Positions 1-7,755 are shown, counted from the first letter of the stretch. The stretch is 64,000 nucleotides of DNA from CAZPKH01 sp964407165 (GCA_964407165.1 CAYOUJ010000004.1:16257-80256), one strand, 5' to 3'. The notes: generated by a model from the sequence alone, not told the origin. Numbers and translations: made by a program.

Positions 1-592
1 CATAATAATCTTTGGCGTATACCATTGGTCGATTAACAGACAATTTCTTCAAAGGACAACCGCTAAACCAACGCGCAAGACCCGTTGAAACAAACGAAAG
101 TTCATCTTCACCGGGGGCCAAAATAACTTCCTTCAATCCACACTCACGGAAAGCTTCAGGCTCAATAAGAAGAAGTGTTGAGGGTAAATAAATTGAAGTA
201 AGAGAGCGATCGCACCAGAAAGCTTTTAATCCGATTGTTGTAACCGAGGGCATGCTCACCGAGGATAAAGAACTACACGAACTGAATGCCTCTTCACCTA
301 TTGATTTAACCGCGGGCATGCTCACCGAGGTTAAACTGTCACAATCGTAGAAAGCTTCGTATCCAACGCCGATGACAGCAAACGTTCTGCCATTGTAAGT
401 AACAGTTTCCGGAATCGTCACGTCACCGGAGTAGCAGTTTGAGTATTTGCCCTTATGGGTCACCTCGCAGGTGAGATCGGGGATGGAGAGCACGTTGTAG
501 AACAGCCCGTCGACTTCGAAGTCATAGGCATTGCAGACCATCGCTACCAATGACAGCAACAATGACAGCATAAAACGAATTGCTTCTTTCAT
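1..592 (-). CDS. BspA-like leucine-rich repeat protein, C-terminus beyond window
   Basis: The minus-strand frame stays open from the ATG at 592 to the window edge, so 197 codons are visible and the 3' end is missing. The product begins with an export signal (MKEAIRFMLSLLLSLVAMVC, cleavage near NAYD). It continues with Bacteroidetes LRR_5 repeats: IPETVTYNGRTFAVIGVGYEAF, then two near-identical SLTSVSMP / SLSSVSMP repeats, then SLTSIYLPS. Such secreted LRR proteins are usually surface or secreted adhesion-type proteins. The start lies 9 bp after the stop of the upstream 143-aa gene, so the two are probably cotranscribed. Codon and base use are more AT-rich than in the rest of the window, which suggests an accessory origin. 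The exact ligand is unknown. Confidence 0.8.
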   Translation of the reverse strand, partial: MKEAIRFMLSLLLSLVAMVCNAYDFEVDGLFYNVLSIPDLTCEVTHKGKYSNCYSGDVTIPETVTYNGRTFAVIGVGYEAFYDCDSLTSVSMPAVKSIGEEAFSSCSSLSSVSMPSVTTIGLKAFWCDRSLTSIYLPSTLLLIEPEAFRECGLKEVILAPGEDELSFVSTGLARWFSGCPLKKLSVNRPMVYAKDYY

Positions 593-601
593 GATTATTG
601 A

Positions 602-1033
602 TTATTTTTTGAGAATAGTGTACCACTCCCCGTTTCGAAGGATACCCTCAGCATCAACAATATGTCGATTTTCCGGGTAGTGGTCAACATGATTATAAAA
701 CAGAGCATTAGCTGCTTTAGCTTCCGCACTCTTGTAAATCTTTAGTTGTAAGACAGACTCACACTTCACTGCCTCCTCATAGATATGGGATGCAAGTTCT
801 TGGGTTTGCTGTTTGGAAAAATTGCTTTCAGCATCAATCATCACCTCAACAGCAGTGTTTGAAGCAACGTGACATGTGTATGGGATTGACGCTTCATTGA
901 TAGCGTCAATCATTTCACGGACAAACGTAATCTTGTTCTTGTTATCCTTGTCCTTGACAAAAATTTGCAGCGAGATGTGAGATGGATTGGGGTGAATGAC
1001 CATTCCCATTAAAGTAGCCATTAGCTTCCCCAA
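602..1033 (-). CDS. hypothetical protein, 143 aa
   Basis: I do not recognise this protein. It has no signal peptide or membrane segment and looks like a small soluble alpha/beta protein with a charged helical middle (KDKDNKNKITFVREMIDAI). Position M1 or M5 could be the start, because three methionines occur in the first 11 residues. It precedes the LRR gene by 9 bp on the same strand and shares its AT-rich composition. The long open frame and the tight spacing support a real gene; its function cannot be inferred. Confidence 0.55.
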   Translation of the reverse strand: MGKLMATLMGMVIHPNPSHISLQIFVKDKDNKNKITFVREMIDAINEASIPYTCHVASNTAVEVMIDAESNFSKQQTQELASHIYEEAVKCESVLQLKIYKSAEAKAANALFYNHVDHYPENRHIVDAEGILRNGEWYTILKK

Positions 1034-1080
1034 AATGGCTAATTACCTATAAGATAAATATTAATGGCATAAAAGCAAAA

Positions 1081-1319
1081 ACGTGGGAAACTTTTTCCTG
1101 CTTATCCCACATTCGGAGGCCTTAGGACTGCCTGTTACAGGAGGATAAGCAGTCGGTCAGCCCACGTTAGATTATATGTAGCCATAAAAGCAACACGCAT
1201 CTCTGCGTAAGCCTACACAGCTTATATAATCTACCCTGAGCGCCTGCCACTGCACTATCTTCACCTGTAATCTGGAAAGGTCCTAAGTTTCCGAATGAGA
1301 AGATAGCGTTGGAAAACGC
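1081..1319. ncRNA. candidate structured RNA with kissing loops
   Basis: No ORF fits here, but the strip folds into ordered hairpins. Stem 1 pairs ACGTGGG (1081-1087) with CCCACGT (1161-1167) and, inside it, CTGCTTATCC (1098-1107) with GGATAAGCAG (1143-1152). Stem 2 pairs TAGATTATAT (1168-1177) with ATATAATCTA (1224-1233) and abuts stem 1. Stem 3 pairs CTATCTTC (1255-1262) with GAAGATAG (1299-1306). The apical loops of stems 1 and 3 carry CTTAGGAC (1121-1128) and GTCCTAAG (1280-1287), which are perfectly complementary over 8 bp. A small hairpin GCGTT-GGAA-AACGC plus TTTT ends the plus strand; CCCACG plus TTTTT ends the minus strand. Direction is therefore open. A possible minus-strand -7 box (TAAATTTG) lies at 1412-1419. 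I match it to no known family. Confidence 0.5.
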
Positions 1320-1589
1320 TTTTGTCAATATGTCTAATACCCTCCCTACCGATCCGCTGACCGTATTTTAGGGTATTTTATGTCAGGAGCTTGAAGCTTA
1401 AAACATTTGTGCAAATTTAACTATTTATTTTAAAAATTGCCATTCCACGACAGTTAAATAATGTTAACGTAGGTTTATTCCATTGTCTACTTCTTCTATA
1501 TTCTTCATGCAAAATCTCATAATCATTGCTATCTATTGACCAAATCTCCAAAAACATACAACCTCGTCAATGCTTACAGCACAACAAAA
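1320..1589. other. AT-rich spacer
   Basis: No gene is visible. The strip contains an inverted pair TACCC/GGGTA around 1340-1378 and a possible minus-strand -7 element TAAATTTG at 1412-1419 that could serve the structured RNA candidate. Otherwise it looks like low-complexity AT-rich DNA. Confidence 0.4.
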
Positions 1590-1619
1590 GCGAACAGTTT
1601 AGTTTCCTAAACTATTCGC
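1590..1619 (-). terminator. glmS intrinsic terminator
   Basis: A 13-bp stem with one mismatch (1590-1602 with 1607-1619) and a TTTC/GAAA loop is followed, on the minus strand, by TTTTGTT. It lies about 20 bp after the glmS stop. Confidence 0.8.
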
Positions 1620-1641
1620 TTTCACTACTCGCTGTAAGGTG

Positions 1642-3486
1642 TCACTCGACGGTGACGCTCTTGGCGAGGTTGCGCGGCATGTCGACGTCGCGACCCTTCT
1701 TGATGGCGATGTGGTAGGCAAGCAGCTGCAGGGGTATGGCGGCGACGATGGGGCTGAGGCACTCCTCGACGTCGGGTATCTCGATGATGTGGTCGGCAAT
1801 CTTGGCTATCTCCTCGTCGCCGCGGGTGACGATGGCGATGACCGAGCCGCCGCGAGCCTTGACCTGCTGGATGTTGCTGACTATCTTCTCGTGGAGCTCG
1901 TCGTTGGGGGCGATGACCACGGTGGGCAGTTCGTTGTCGATAAGGGCGATGGGTCCGTGCTTCATCTCGGCGGCGGGGTAGCCCTCGGCGTGGATATAGC
2001 TAATCTCCTTGAGCTTGAGCGCCCCCTCGAGGGCCGAGGGATAGTTGTAGCCGCGGCCGAGGTAGAGGCAGTTGTGCACGTAGGTGTACGTGGCCGACAG
2101 GCGCTCGATGCTGTCGTTGAGCTTGAGCGTCTCCTCTATCAGTGACGGTATGTGGGTGAGGGCCTCGGTGATCTCCGCCACCTTCTCCTCGGAGATGGTG
2201 CCGCGAAGCTGGCCGATGGCCAGGGCTATCATGGTAAGCACTGTCACCTGGCCGGTGAACGCCTTGGTGGAGGCCACGCCTATCTCGGGGCCGACGTGTA
2301 TGTACGTGCCCGTGTCGGTGGCGCGGGCGATGGAGCTGCCCACCACGTTGCACACGCCGTAGACCATCGCTCCCTGCTTGCGCGCAAGCTGTATGGCGGC
2401 GAGCGTGTCGGCCGTCTCGCCGCTCTGCGAGATGGCCATGACAATGTCGTTGGGCCCGAGCACGGGGTTGCTGTAGCGGAACTCGCTGGCATACTCCACC
2501 TCGACGGGTATGCGCCCCATGTCCTGTATCAGGCGCTTGCCGATGAGGGCTGCGTGCCACGAGGTGCCGCAGCCGACGATGATGATGCGGCGGGCGCGGC
2601 GGAAGCGCTCGGCGTTGTCCATGATGCCCGAGAGCTTAATCTGACGGTTGTTGCCGACTACGCGGCCGCGGATGCAGTCGTGGAGCGTGCGTGGCTGCTC
2701 GAAGATCTCCTTTAGCATGAAGTGCGGGTAACCGCCCTTCTCGAGCTGCGAGACCGACATCTTCAGTGCCTGGATGTCAATAGCCTGAGGCTCCAGCTCG
2801 TAATTGAGCACTTCAAGCGGCTTGTTGCGGTGGAGCAGGGCCATCTCGTCATCCTTGAGATAGACCACCTGGTCGGTGTAGTCGACGATGGGCGTGGCGT
2901 CGGAGGCGAGGAACTTGCCGTCGTCCGACAGGCCGATTACCAGGGGGCTGCTCTTGCGGGCTGCGATGAGCAGGTCGGGGTTGGCCTTGTCGACCACGGC
3001 GATGGCAAAGGCGCCGACCACCTCTTTGAGCGCCGTGCGCACGGCGTCGACGGTCGAGCAGCCGCTGGTGTTGCGTATGTATTCAATCAGCTTGACCAGC
3101 ACCTCCGTGTCGGTGTCGCTGGCAAACTCCACGCCGTTTTGCTCGAGTGCCTCCTTGAGCACGGCGTAATTTTCAATTGTACCGTTGTGAATCAGGGCGA
3201 TGTCGCCCTTGAGGCTGACATGCGGGTGCGCGTTGACGGCGTTAGGCTCGCCGTGCGTCGCCCAGCGGGTGTGGGCTATGCCGATGGTGCCGGAGAGGTC
3301 GTGGGAAGCCACGGAGTGCTCCAGGTCAGACACCTTGCCGCGCTCCTTGTAGACGTTCAGTTCGCCGGAGTCAGAGAGGAGGGCCACGCCGGCGCTGTCA
3401 TAGCCGCGGTATTCAAGCCTGTGCAGGCCCTTGATAAGAATTGGATAGGCCTGCGAGCGGCCAACATATCCTACTATGCCACACAT
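1642..3486 (-). CDS. glmS: glutamine-fructose-6-phosphate aminotransferase (isomerising)
   Basis: Makes glucosamine-6-phosphate from fructose-6-phosphate and glutamine, the first step toward UDP-GlcNAc for peptidoglycan and LPS. The 614-residue length is normal. The N-terminal glutaminase starts MCGIVGYVG, with Cys2 as nucleophile after Met removal. Two SIS sugar-isomerase domains follow (GCGTSWHAALIGK near residue 306; LGRGYNYPSALEGALKLKE near 477). The protein ends with the classic DMPRNLAKSVTVE tail. It has its own promoter and terminator, so it is monocistronic. The 3' end of glmS is the standard Tn7-family target region, and the DNA just downstream here is AT-rich and accessory-looking. 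No glmS ribozyme is apparent upstream. Confidence 0.98.
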   Translation of the reverse strand: MCGIVGYVGRSQAYPILIKGLHRLEYRGYDSAGVALLSDSGELNVYKERGKVSDLEHSVASHDLSGTIGIAHTRWATHGEPNAVNAHPHVSLKGDIALIHNGTIENYAVLKEALEQNGVEFASDTDTEVLVKLIEYIRNTSGCSTVDAVRTALKEVVGAFAIAVVDKANPDLLIAARKSSPLVIGLSDDGKFLASDATPIVDYTDQVVYLKDDEMALLHRNKPLEVLNYELEPQAIDIQALKMSVSQLEKGGYPHFMLKEIFEQPRTLHDCIRGRVVGNNRQIKLSGIMDNAERFRRARRIIIVGCGTSWHAALIGKRLIQDMGRIPVEVEYASEFRYSNPVLGPNDIVMAISQSGETADTLAAIQLARKQGAMVYGVCNVVGSSIARATDTGTYIHVGPEIGVASTKAFTGQVTVLTMIALAIGQLRGTISEEKVAEITEALTHIPSLIEETLKLNDSIERLSATYTYVHNCLYLGRGYNYPSALEGALKLKEISYIHAEGYPAAEMKHGPIALIDNELPTVVIAPNDELHEKIVSNIQQVKARGGSVIAIVTRGDEEIAKIADHIIEIPDVEECLSPIVAAIPLQLLAYHIAIKKGRDVDMPRNLAKSVTVE

Positions 3487-3553
3487 AGTTAAGTATTATA
3501 TTCTTGATTGGTTGCAGATAATTGTTAGCGAGAGAAGTTTCACATTCAAAGCG

Positions 3554-3583
3554 CAAAGATACGAAAAAATGCACAAAGCACAA
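3554..3583 (-). promoter_or_regulatory. glmS promoter
   Basis: On the minus strand TATCTTTG (3554-3561) matches the Bacteroidetes -7 box. A TTG (3581-3583) lies 19 bp upstream within a GTTGTGC context resembling the promoter repeats of ssrA and ftsY. Confidence 0.6.
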
Positions 3584-3615
3584 CGCACCCTGCACATTTT
3601 TAACAAATGTGCGCA

Positions 3616-3665
3616 ATCTCGAACCCTCGAAATTCCGAAATCCCGAGATTTCGAGATTTCGAAAG
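3616..3665. repeat. TTTCGA-rich intergenic repeat
   Basis: A run of short related words (TCGAAATTCCGAAATCCCGA, then GATTTCGAGATTTCGAAA) forms overlapping small palindromes between glmS and ssrA. Its function is not apparent. Confidence 0.4.
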
Positions 3666-3692
3666 ATTGTTAAATATTGTTAAAGTCATGCG

Positions 3693-3729
3693 TTGTGCAT
3701 TGTGCATTATGCATTATTTCGTACCTTTG
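3693..3729 (+). promoter_or_regulatory. ssrA promoter
   Basis: The -7 box TACCTTTG lies at 3722-3729. A TTG at 3700-3702, 19 bp upstream, sits inside the repeat GTTGTGCATTGTGCATT. The tmRNA 5' end follows about 28 bp after the -7 box. Confidence 0.7.
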
Positions 3730-3757
3730 CATACTGTTTCCACCATAACAGTTACAT

Positions 3758-4153
3758 GGGGTTGACCGGTTTTGACAGCGTGTAGAGGTGGTGGGTAAGC
3801 ATGCAGAGTCATGATGCTTCATCTCTTTAATCTGAGTATCAGCTTATTTTAAATGGCGAAAACAACTACGCTCTCGCTGCTTGATCGAAGTATAGTAGAT
3901 TAGCTTAATCCGCGCAACAGTTGCGCGGACGAGACATCGCCCGGCAGCCGTTGTTCCGAGGCTCGTCGATCAGGCGGTGCACGCAATTCGGGAATAGGAA
4001 GGTCCCTGCCTCGCGGCCCTTCCGAAAATTAGAGGCTAAGGACACAGTTGGCGGCTCACAGCCTGCTGTGCCACGAAAACCAACAGAGAGCTAAGCATGT
4101 AGAAAGCTCATTAGTTCCACGTTTGGACGAGGGTTCGAATCCCTCCAGCTCCA
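3758..4153 (+). ncRNA. ssrA: transfer-messenger RNA
   Basis: tmRNA rescues stalled ribosomes and tags the nascent chain for proteolysis. The 5' GGGGTTG (3758-3764) pairs with the 3' CAGCTCC (4146-4152) to form the tRNA-like acceptor. The T-arm GGGTTCGAATCCC precedes it. The tag reading frame at 3855-3884 encodes GENNYALAA followed by TGA, the form known from Bacteroidales. The discriminator A is at 4153, and CCA is not fully encoded (CAC follows), so it would be added after transcription. Length is about 396 nt before CCA. It is flanked by its own promoter and terminator. Confidence 0.97.
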
Positions 4154-4162
4154 CACCAATTT

Positions 4163-4188
4163 GGCTCGGCAGGCTCTCCCGCCGAGCC
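4163..4188 (+). terminator. ssrA terminator
   Basis: A perfect 8-bp stem, GGCTCGGC with GCCGAGCC, is followed by TTCATTTT just after the tmRNA 3' end. Confidence 0.85.
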
Positions 4189-4242
4189 TTCATTTTATAA
4201 TTCTACCCTCTGTGAAAAAGGAAAATTCATGATCAGACGGGT

Positions 4243-4869
4243 TTATTGGTTGTCGGTCATCAAGTCGATAAACATGCGCACGCGCGCCACATACTCGCGG
4301 GCGCCGTTGCGCAGTCCGGCCATCGATGTGCGGCCGTATGGGGTCTCGGCGGCATAGCCGATGGCGTCGACGCCAAGATGCTCCGCCTGGTAGAGCGCCC
4401 GCTCGCAATGGTATGCCTGCGAGATAATGGTCACGGAGTCAGCGTCGTACTTGTCGCGCACGTTGGCCACAGATTGGATAGTTCGCTCCCCGTCGTAGTC
4501 CATGACGATGTCGTCGGACTTGACGCCCATTTGCAGGAGCGTGTCTCGCATGGCCTTCGGCTCGTCGTAACCGCCCTGATCGGTGTAGTCGCCGCCGCTG
4601 ACTATGAGCATGTCCACCTTGTGGGCCATATAGAGGTCGCGCGCGGCCATCACGCGCCGCTCAAACGACAGGTTGCGACGGTGCGTCACGTCTGACACAG
4701 GCGACGTGCCGAGCACCACCCCGTACTGCCGCTCCGGCACCGAGTCCACATTATTATATATACGCCCGTCGGCGCCGCGGCTCACCATCCAGTCGCACAC
4801 CAGGACGCCCACGATGGCGAAAGCCGCGAGGGTGAGCACCAAATTCCATATCGTCTTCAGCGGTTTCAT
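4243..4869 (-). CDS. SanA/YdcF-like DUF218 membrane protein
   Basis: A 208-residue protein of the DUF218 family, whose members (SanA, ElyC, YdcF) are linked to envelope integrity. It has one N-terminal membrane helix (about residues 5-25, NLVLTLAAFAIVGVLVC) with the rest outside. The family core is visible as YGVVLGTSP, then VDMLIVSGGDYTDQGGYDEP, then IISQAYHCERALYQAEHLG. A longer frame starting with TTG at 4890 exists, but that codon lies inside the -7 box TACCTTTG (4878-4885). The start is therefore placed at the ATG at 4869, implying a very short leader. Substrate is unknown. Confidence 0.88.
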   Translation of the reverse strand: MKPLKTIWNLVLTLAAFAIVGVLVCDWMVSRGADGRIYNNVDSVPERQYGVVLGTSPVSDVTHRRNLSFERRVMAARDLYMAHKVDMLIVSGGDYTDQGGYDEPKAMRDTLLQMGVKSDDIVMDYDGERTIQSVANVRDKYDADSVTIISQAYHCERALYQAEHLGVDAIGYAAETPYGRTSMAGLRNGAREYVARVRMFIDLMTDNQ

Positions 4870-4877
4870 TTTGCACA

Positions 4878-4885
4878 CAAAGGTA
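4878..4885 (-). promoter_or_regulatory. -7 box of the sanA-like gene
   Basis: TACCTTTG on the minus strand lies 8 bp before the chosen ATG. I see no good -33 TTTG at 19-21 bp. The placement decides against the upstream TTG start. Confidence 0.5.
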
Positions 4886-4950
4886 CGCAAAATTTCAGAG
4901 AGAAAAAAGCAAAATTTTTCTTACAGATTACCAGTGACTTAAAAAATAAT

Positions 4951-5021
4951 GCGTCATTTTTACGCAAAAATATTTGGTGATGTCAAAAATACACATTACC
5001 TTTGCAGTGTAAAAATGACAC
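4951..5021 (+). promoter_or_regulatory. promoter flanked by two operator copies
   Basis: The promoter is TTTG (4973-4976), 20 bp, then TACCTTTG (4997-5004). A 15-bp word GCGTCATTTTTACGC (4951-4965) sits just upstream of the -33 box. Its near reverse complement GTGTAAAAATGACAC (5007-5021) sits over the expected transcription start. Both have the form GYGT-N7-ACRC, as expected for a dimeric repressor. The next gene encodes a NUDIX/winged-helix protein, so autoregulation is the simplest reading. Confidence 0.7.
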
Positions 5022-5028
5022 ATTAACC

Positions 5029-5733
5029 ATGGAAGAGAAAATTTACACATATAAATATCCGCATCCGGCGGTGACCACCGACTCCGTAGTCTTCGGCTTC
5101 GACGGACGCCGCCTGCACGTGCTTCTCATCGAGCGCGGCATCGAGCCGTACAAGGGTTCATGGGCGCTCCCCGGCGGATTCCTGCGCATAGACGAGACGC
5201 TCGAGGAGGGCGCGCGCCGCGAGCTGGAGGAGGAGACCGGCGTCCGCGAGGTATACCTCGAGCAGTTTCACGCCTTCAGCAGCGTCCGCCGCGACCCCCG
5301 CGAGCGTGTCATCACCGTTGCCTTCTACGCCCTGGTGCGCAAGAGCGAATACCGGCTCATCGCGGGCGACGACGCCTCCAACGCTCTGTGGTTTGACCTC
5401 AAGGAGCTGCCCCCACTGGCCTTCGACCACCACGAGATCATCAAGATGGCCCGCGAGCACCTGCGCGAAGTGCTGCAGACGCGCCCCATAGCCTTCAAGC
5501 TGCTCGACAAGGTGTTCTCGATGCCCGAACTGCAGGCCATCTACGAGGCCATCAACGGCACCGTCTACGACCGCCGCAACTTCGCCCGCAAGATGACCGC
5601 CTCACCTTTCATGCATGCCAAAGGCGTGGCCCCGGAGCCTTCCTCTCCACGTCCTGCCAATCTCTACAGCTTCGACGAAGACGCCTACGAAGAGGAGGCT
5701 CCCCGCCGCTCACGCAATCCCTTCAGCCCTTGA
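5029..5733 (+). CDS. NUDIX-winged helix protein (NrtR-like regulator)
   Basis: The 234-residue protein has an N-terminal NUDIX fold and a C-terminal winged helix, the layout of NrtR-type transcription factors that sense ADP-ribose or related nucleotides. A complete Nudix box runs from Gly50 to Val72 (GFLRIDETLEEG, then RRELEEETGV), so hydrolase activity is possible. The C-terminal half has the family signature LPxLQxIYE-like (MPELQAIYEAINGTVYDRR, about residues 165-185). An acidic-basic tail follows. ATG 5029 is chosen over TTG 5002, which is within the -7 box. Paired operators flank its promoter. The following vWA and macrodomain-like genes fit an NAD/ADP-ribose theme, but the ligand is inference. 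Confidence 0.88.
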   Translation: MEEKIYTYKYPHPAVTTDSVVFGFDGRRLHVLLIERGIEPYKGSWALPGGFLRIDETLEEGARRELEEETGVREVYLEQFHAFSSVRRDPRERVITVAFYALVRKSEYRLIAGDDASNALWFDLKELPPLAFDHHEIIKMAREHLREVLQTRPIAFKLLDKVFSMPELQAIYEAINGTVYDRRNFARKMTASPFMHAKGVAPEPSSPRPANLYSFDEDAYEEEAPRRSRNPFSP

Positions 5734-5747
5734 TCGAAAATCACCAG

Positions 5748-5786
5748 CCAACCGATCCTTGTGCTTTGGGACTCTGTCCCAAAGCC
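5748..5786 (+). repeat. family C palindromic repeat, copy 1
   Basis: The unit begins CCAACCGATCCT and ends in the hairpin GCTTTGGGACTCTGTCCCAA. Near-identical copies lie at 6575-6613 and, inverted, at 28144-28183. It sits between the NUDIX gene and the vWA gene. Confidence 0.8.
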
Positions 5787-5824
5787 TACTGAAGACTTAA
5801 CACTTAACACTCAAAAAACCTATC

Positions 5825-6562
5825 ATGAAGACCGAAATTTTTAATCTAATCATCCTCGACGAGTCCGGCTCGATGTGCCATGTCACCAACCAGACCATCA
5901 GCGGCTGCAACGAGACCATCAACACCATCAAGGTCGCCCAGCAGCAGATGGGCGACGAGCAGACACACTACGTGAGCATCTACGCCTTCCAGGACAACCC
6001 CAACGTGCCCTCGCGCTACCTGGTCAAGAACGTCTCCGCCGCAGCCGCCGAGCACATCACCGCAAGCGACTACGAGCCTTGGGGTTCGACACCACTTTAC
6101 GACGCCGTAGGCTCGACGCTGGCCGACCTCAAGGCCACCTGCGCCGCCAAGGAGATGGCCGTCGGCTCCGTAACAATAATCACCGACGGCTACGAGAACG
6201 CCTCGCGCCACTACACCCTCCAGCAGGTGGCCAAGATGATCGACGCTCTCAAGGAGCAGGGGTGGAACTTCAACTTCATCGGAGCCAACATCGACGTCAA
6301 CCGCGTGGCCTCCTCGCTCAACATCGACAACGCCCTTGCGTTCAAGCAGGATGAGGCAGGCACCCGTGCCATGTTCGAGAAACAGAGCCGCAGCCGCCAG
6401 GCCTACTTCGAGACCGTACGGGACCAAATGTGCCTGGCTGACGACTGTGAGGCCGCCGCACCCTCCATGTCGGCCGAAGAGCGCAAGGCCGGCCGCATCG
6501 CCCGCATGAAAGAGGCCGCCCGCGGCTTTTTCACCCGCGACGAAAACCCCGATAAAAAGTAA
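5825..6562 (+). CDS. von Willebrand factor A domain protein
   Basis: A 245-residue cytoplasmic protein built almost entirely of a vWA domain. The metal-ion-dependent adhesion site is intact: DESGS (residues 12-16), a Thr in WGSTPLYDAV and ITDGYE. No signal peptide or membrane helix is present, so it is an intracellular vWA protein, a class that often works as a metal-dependent scaffold with AAA+ ATPases or stress proteins. Its C-terminus is helical and charged. It sits downstream of the NUDIX regulator in the same direction and is separated from it by a family C hairpin. Partner unknown. Confidence 0.85.
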   Translation: MKTEIFNLIILDESGSMCHVTNQTISGCNETINTIKVAQQQMGDEQTHYVSIYAFQDNPNVPSRYLVKNVSAAAAEHITASDYEPWGSTPLYDAVGSTLADLKATCAAKEMAVGSVTIITDGYENASRHYTLQQVAKMIDALKEQGWNFNFIGANIDVNRVASSLNIDNALAFKQDEAGTRAMFEKQSRSRQAYFETVRDQMCLADDCEAAAPSMSAEERKAGRIARMKEAARGFFTRDENPDKK

Positions 6563-6574
6563 ACCCTCCGCCAT

Positions 6575-6613
6575 CCAACCGATCCTGGTGCTTTGGGGCT
6601 GTGCCCCAAAGCC
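6575..6613 (+). repeat. family C palindromic repeat, copy 2
   Basis: Same unit as at 5748, with CCAACCGATCCTGGTGCTTT and the hairpin TTTGGGG-CTGTG-CCCCAAA. It again occupies the gap just upstream of the next gene. Confidence 0.8.
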
Positions 6614-6633
6614 TTGTCAAAAATTTCACCATC

Positions 6634-7023
6634 ATGAAATGCTCCGTAACCCCTAACCTCATCACTGAGCTGCGCCCGGGCGAAATCTTCGTCTTCGGCA
6701 GCAATCTACAAGGCATCCACGCTGGGGGCGCCGCGCGCATAGCACGCCAGCGCTTCGGCGCGCGCATGGGCCTCGGTGTGGGCCTACAAGGGCAATCTTA
6801 CGCCATACCCACCATGCAGGGTGGCGTCGAGACCATAGCGCCGTACGTCGACCAGTTCATCGACTTCGCCATTGCCAACCCGCAGATGCACTTCCTTGTC
6901 ACCCGCATCGGCTGCGGCATCGCCGGTTTCACCACCGCGCAGATAGCGCCCCTTTTCGCCCGTGCAATCCACCTGCCCAACGTCAGCCTCCCCGCCGAGT
7001 TCATTCACATCATCGCCTACTGA
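6634..7023 (+). CDS. A1S_2505-like / macrodomain-like protein
   Basis: A 129-residue soluble protein carrying the conserved words FVFGSNLQGIHAGGAARIA, GQSYAIPT and TRIGCGIAGF. These recur in a family of small phage and bacterial proteins with a macrodomain-like look (glycine-rich phosphate-binding loops). By similarity it may bind ADP-ribose or a related nucleotide; this is inference. ATG 6634 is preferred over the upstream TTG because it opens directly before the conserved domain. It is the third gene of the NUDIX-vWA group, whose context suggests a nucleotide signal or NAD metabolism link. Confidence 0.75.
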   Translation: MKCSVTPNLITELRPGEIFVFGSNLQGIHAGGAARIARQRFGARMGLGVGLQGQSYAIPTMQGGVETIAPYVDQFIDFAIANPQMHFLVTRIGCGIAGFTTAQIAPLFARAIHLPNVSLPAEFIHIIAY

Positions 7024-7036
7024 CATTCCCCCAATA

Positions 7037-7098
7037 TTTACGGCTATACCCTGAAGCTTTTGCTTTCCTAGCCAAAAGCTTCAGGGTATAGCCGTAAA
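7037..7098. terminator. 26-bp perfect hairpin between convergent genes
   Basis: Arms 7037-7062 and 7073-7098 are perfect reverse complements with a 10-nt loop. The hairpin separates the plus-strand operon from the minus-strand nitroreductase and could act as a bidirectional terminator, although no long T run follows. Confidence 0.7.
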
Positions 7099-7113
7099 CT
7101 TATCCCTATTTCG

Positions 7114-7743
7114 TTATTTTGCGGGGTGGCCGACGGGGAGGTTGAGGATAGGCACCTGTGAGGCGGGGAGGCCGAGCAGGGCGGAGATGCCTGCGTGGTC
7201 CATCGACGCGCGGGGGACGGTCGAGAGTCCCATGCCGGCGCACATAAGCGCCACGTTCTCACAGGCTATGCCCGCGTCGGCGCTGACCATCATCACCGAC
7301 CGCTCATCATTACGGCCGAAGGTGTCGAAGTTGCCGACAAGCACCACGCACAGCGGGGCCGTCTTGGCGAAATCCTGCCGGTCGGCCACCAGGTCGCGGC
7401 GGTCTCCGTCTGCCACCTTGACAAGCTTGTGCCCGGCCTTGTCATACTTGTACGTGCCCTCGGGCAGGAAGGCGTAGATGTCAATCTCCTGCCGGTTCAT
7501 GGCCGACGGGGCGGTGATGCGACCGTCCTCGGGACGGTTGATGCCTCCCGCGGCAAACATGATGTCTGACAACTCCTGAAGCGTCAGCGGCGTGACGGCA
7601 TACTCGCGGTCAGAGTGGCGCGCCCACAGCGACTCCATGATGTCCTTGCCCCCCGTCTTCGACGGCTGCGGAAGGGTTATATCCTGGGCCATAGCGCCCA
7701 ATGCGCCCATTACTAAAGTCATAGCTAATAAAAATTTCTTCAT
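7114..7743 (-). CDS. exported nitroreductase-family (SagB-type) protein
   Basis: The 209-residue protein starts with a clear signal peptide (MKKFLLAMTLVMGALGAMAQ). A nitroreductase/SagB-ThcOx fold follows: SLWARHSDREYAVTPLTLQEL, then AGGINRPEDGRITAPSAMNRQ, then GIACENVALMCAGMGLSTVP. Members bind FMN and reduce small organic substrates; periplasmic versions are common in Bacteroidales, with unknown substrates. The arrangement of motifs around the FMN phosphate (RHSDRE) is intact. It lies 12 bp after the start side of the kinase gene on the same strand (7756), so it is probably transcribed with it. Confidence 0.85.
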   Translation of the reverse strand: MKKFLLAMTLVMGALGAMAQDITLPQPSKTGGKDIMESLWARHSDREYAVTPLTLQELSDIMFAAGGINRPEDGRITAPSAMNRQEIDIYAFLPEGTYKYDKAGHKLVKVADGDRRDLVADRQDFAKTAPLCVVLVGNFDTFGRNDERSVMMVSADAGIACENVALMCAGMGLSTVPRASMDHAGISALLGLPASQVPILNLPVGHPAK

Positions 7744-7755
7744 GATATATTGGTA

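Noticed and set aside
1639..3492. Several plus-strand ORFs opposite glmS
   Set aside because: They are antisense shadows of a highly conserved glmS gene.
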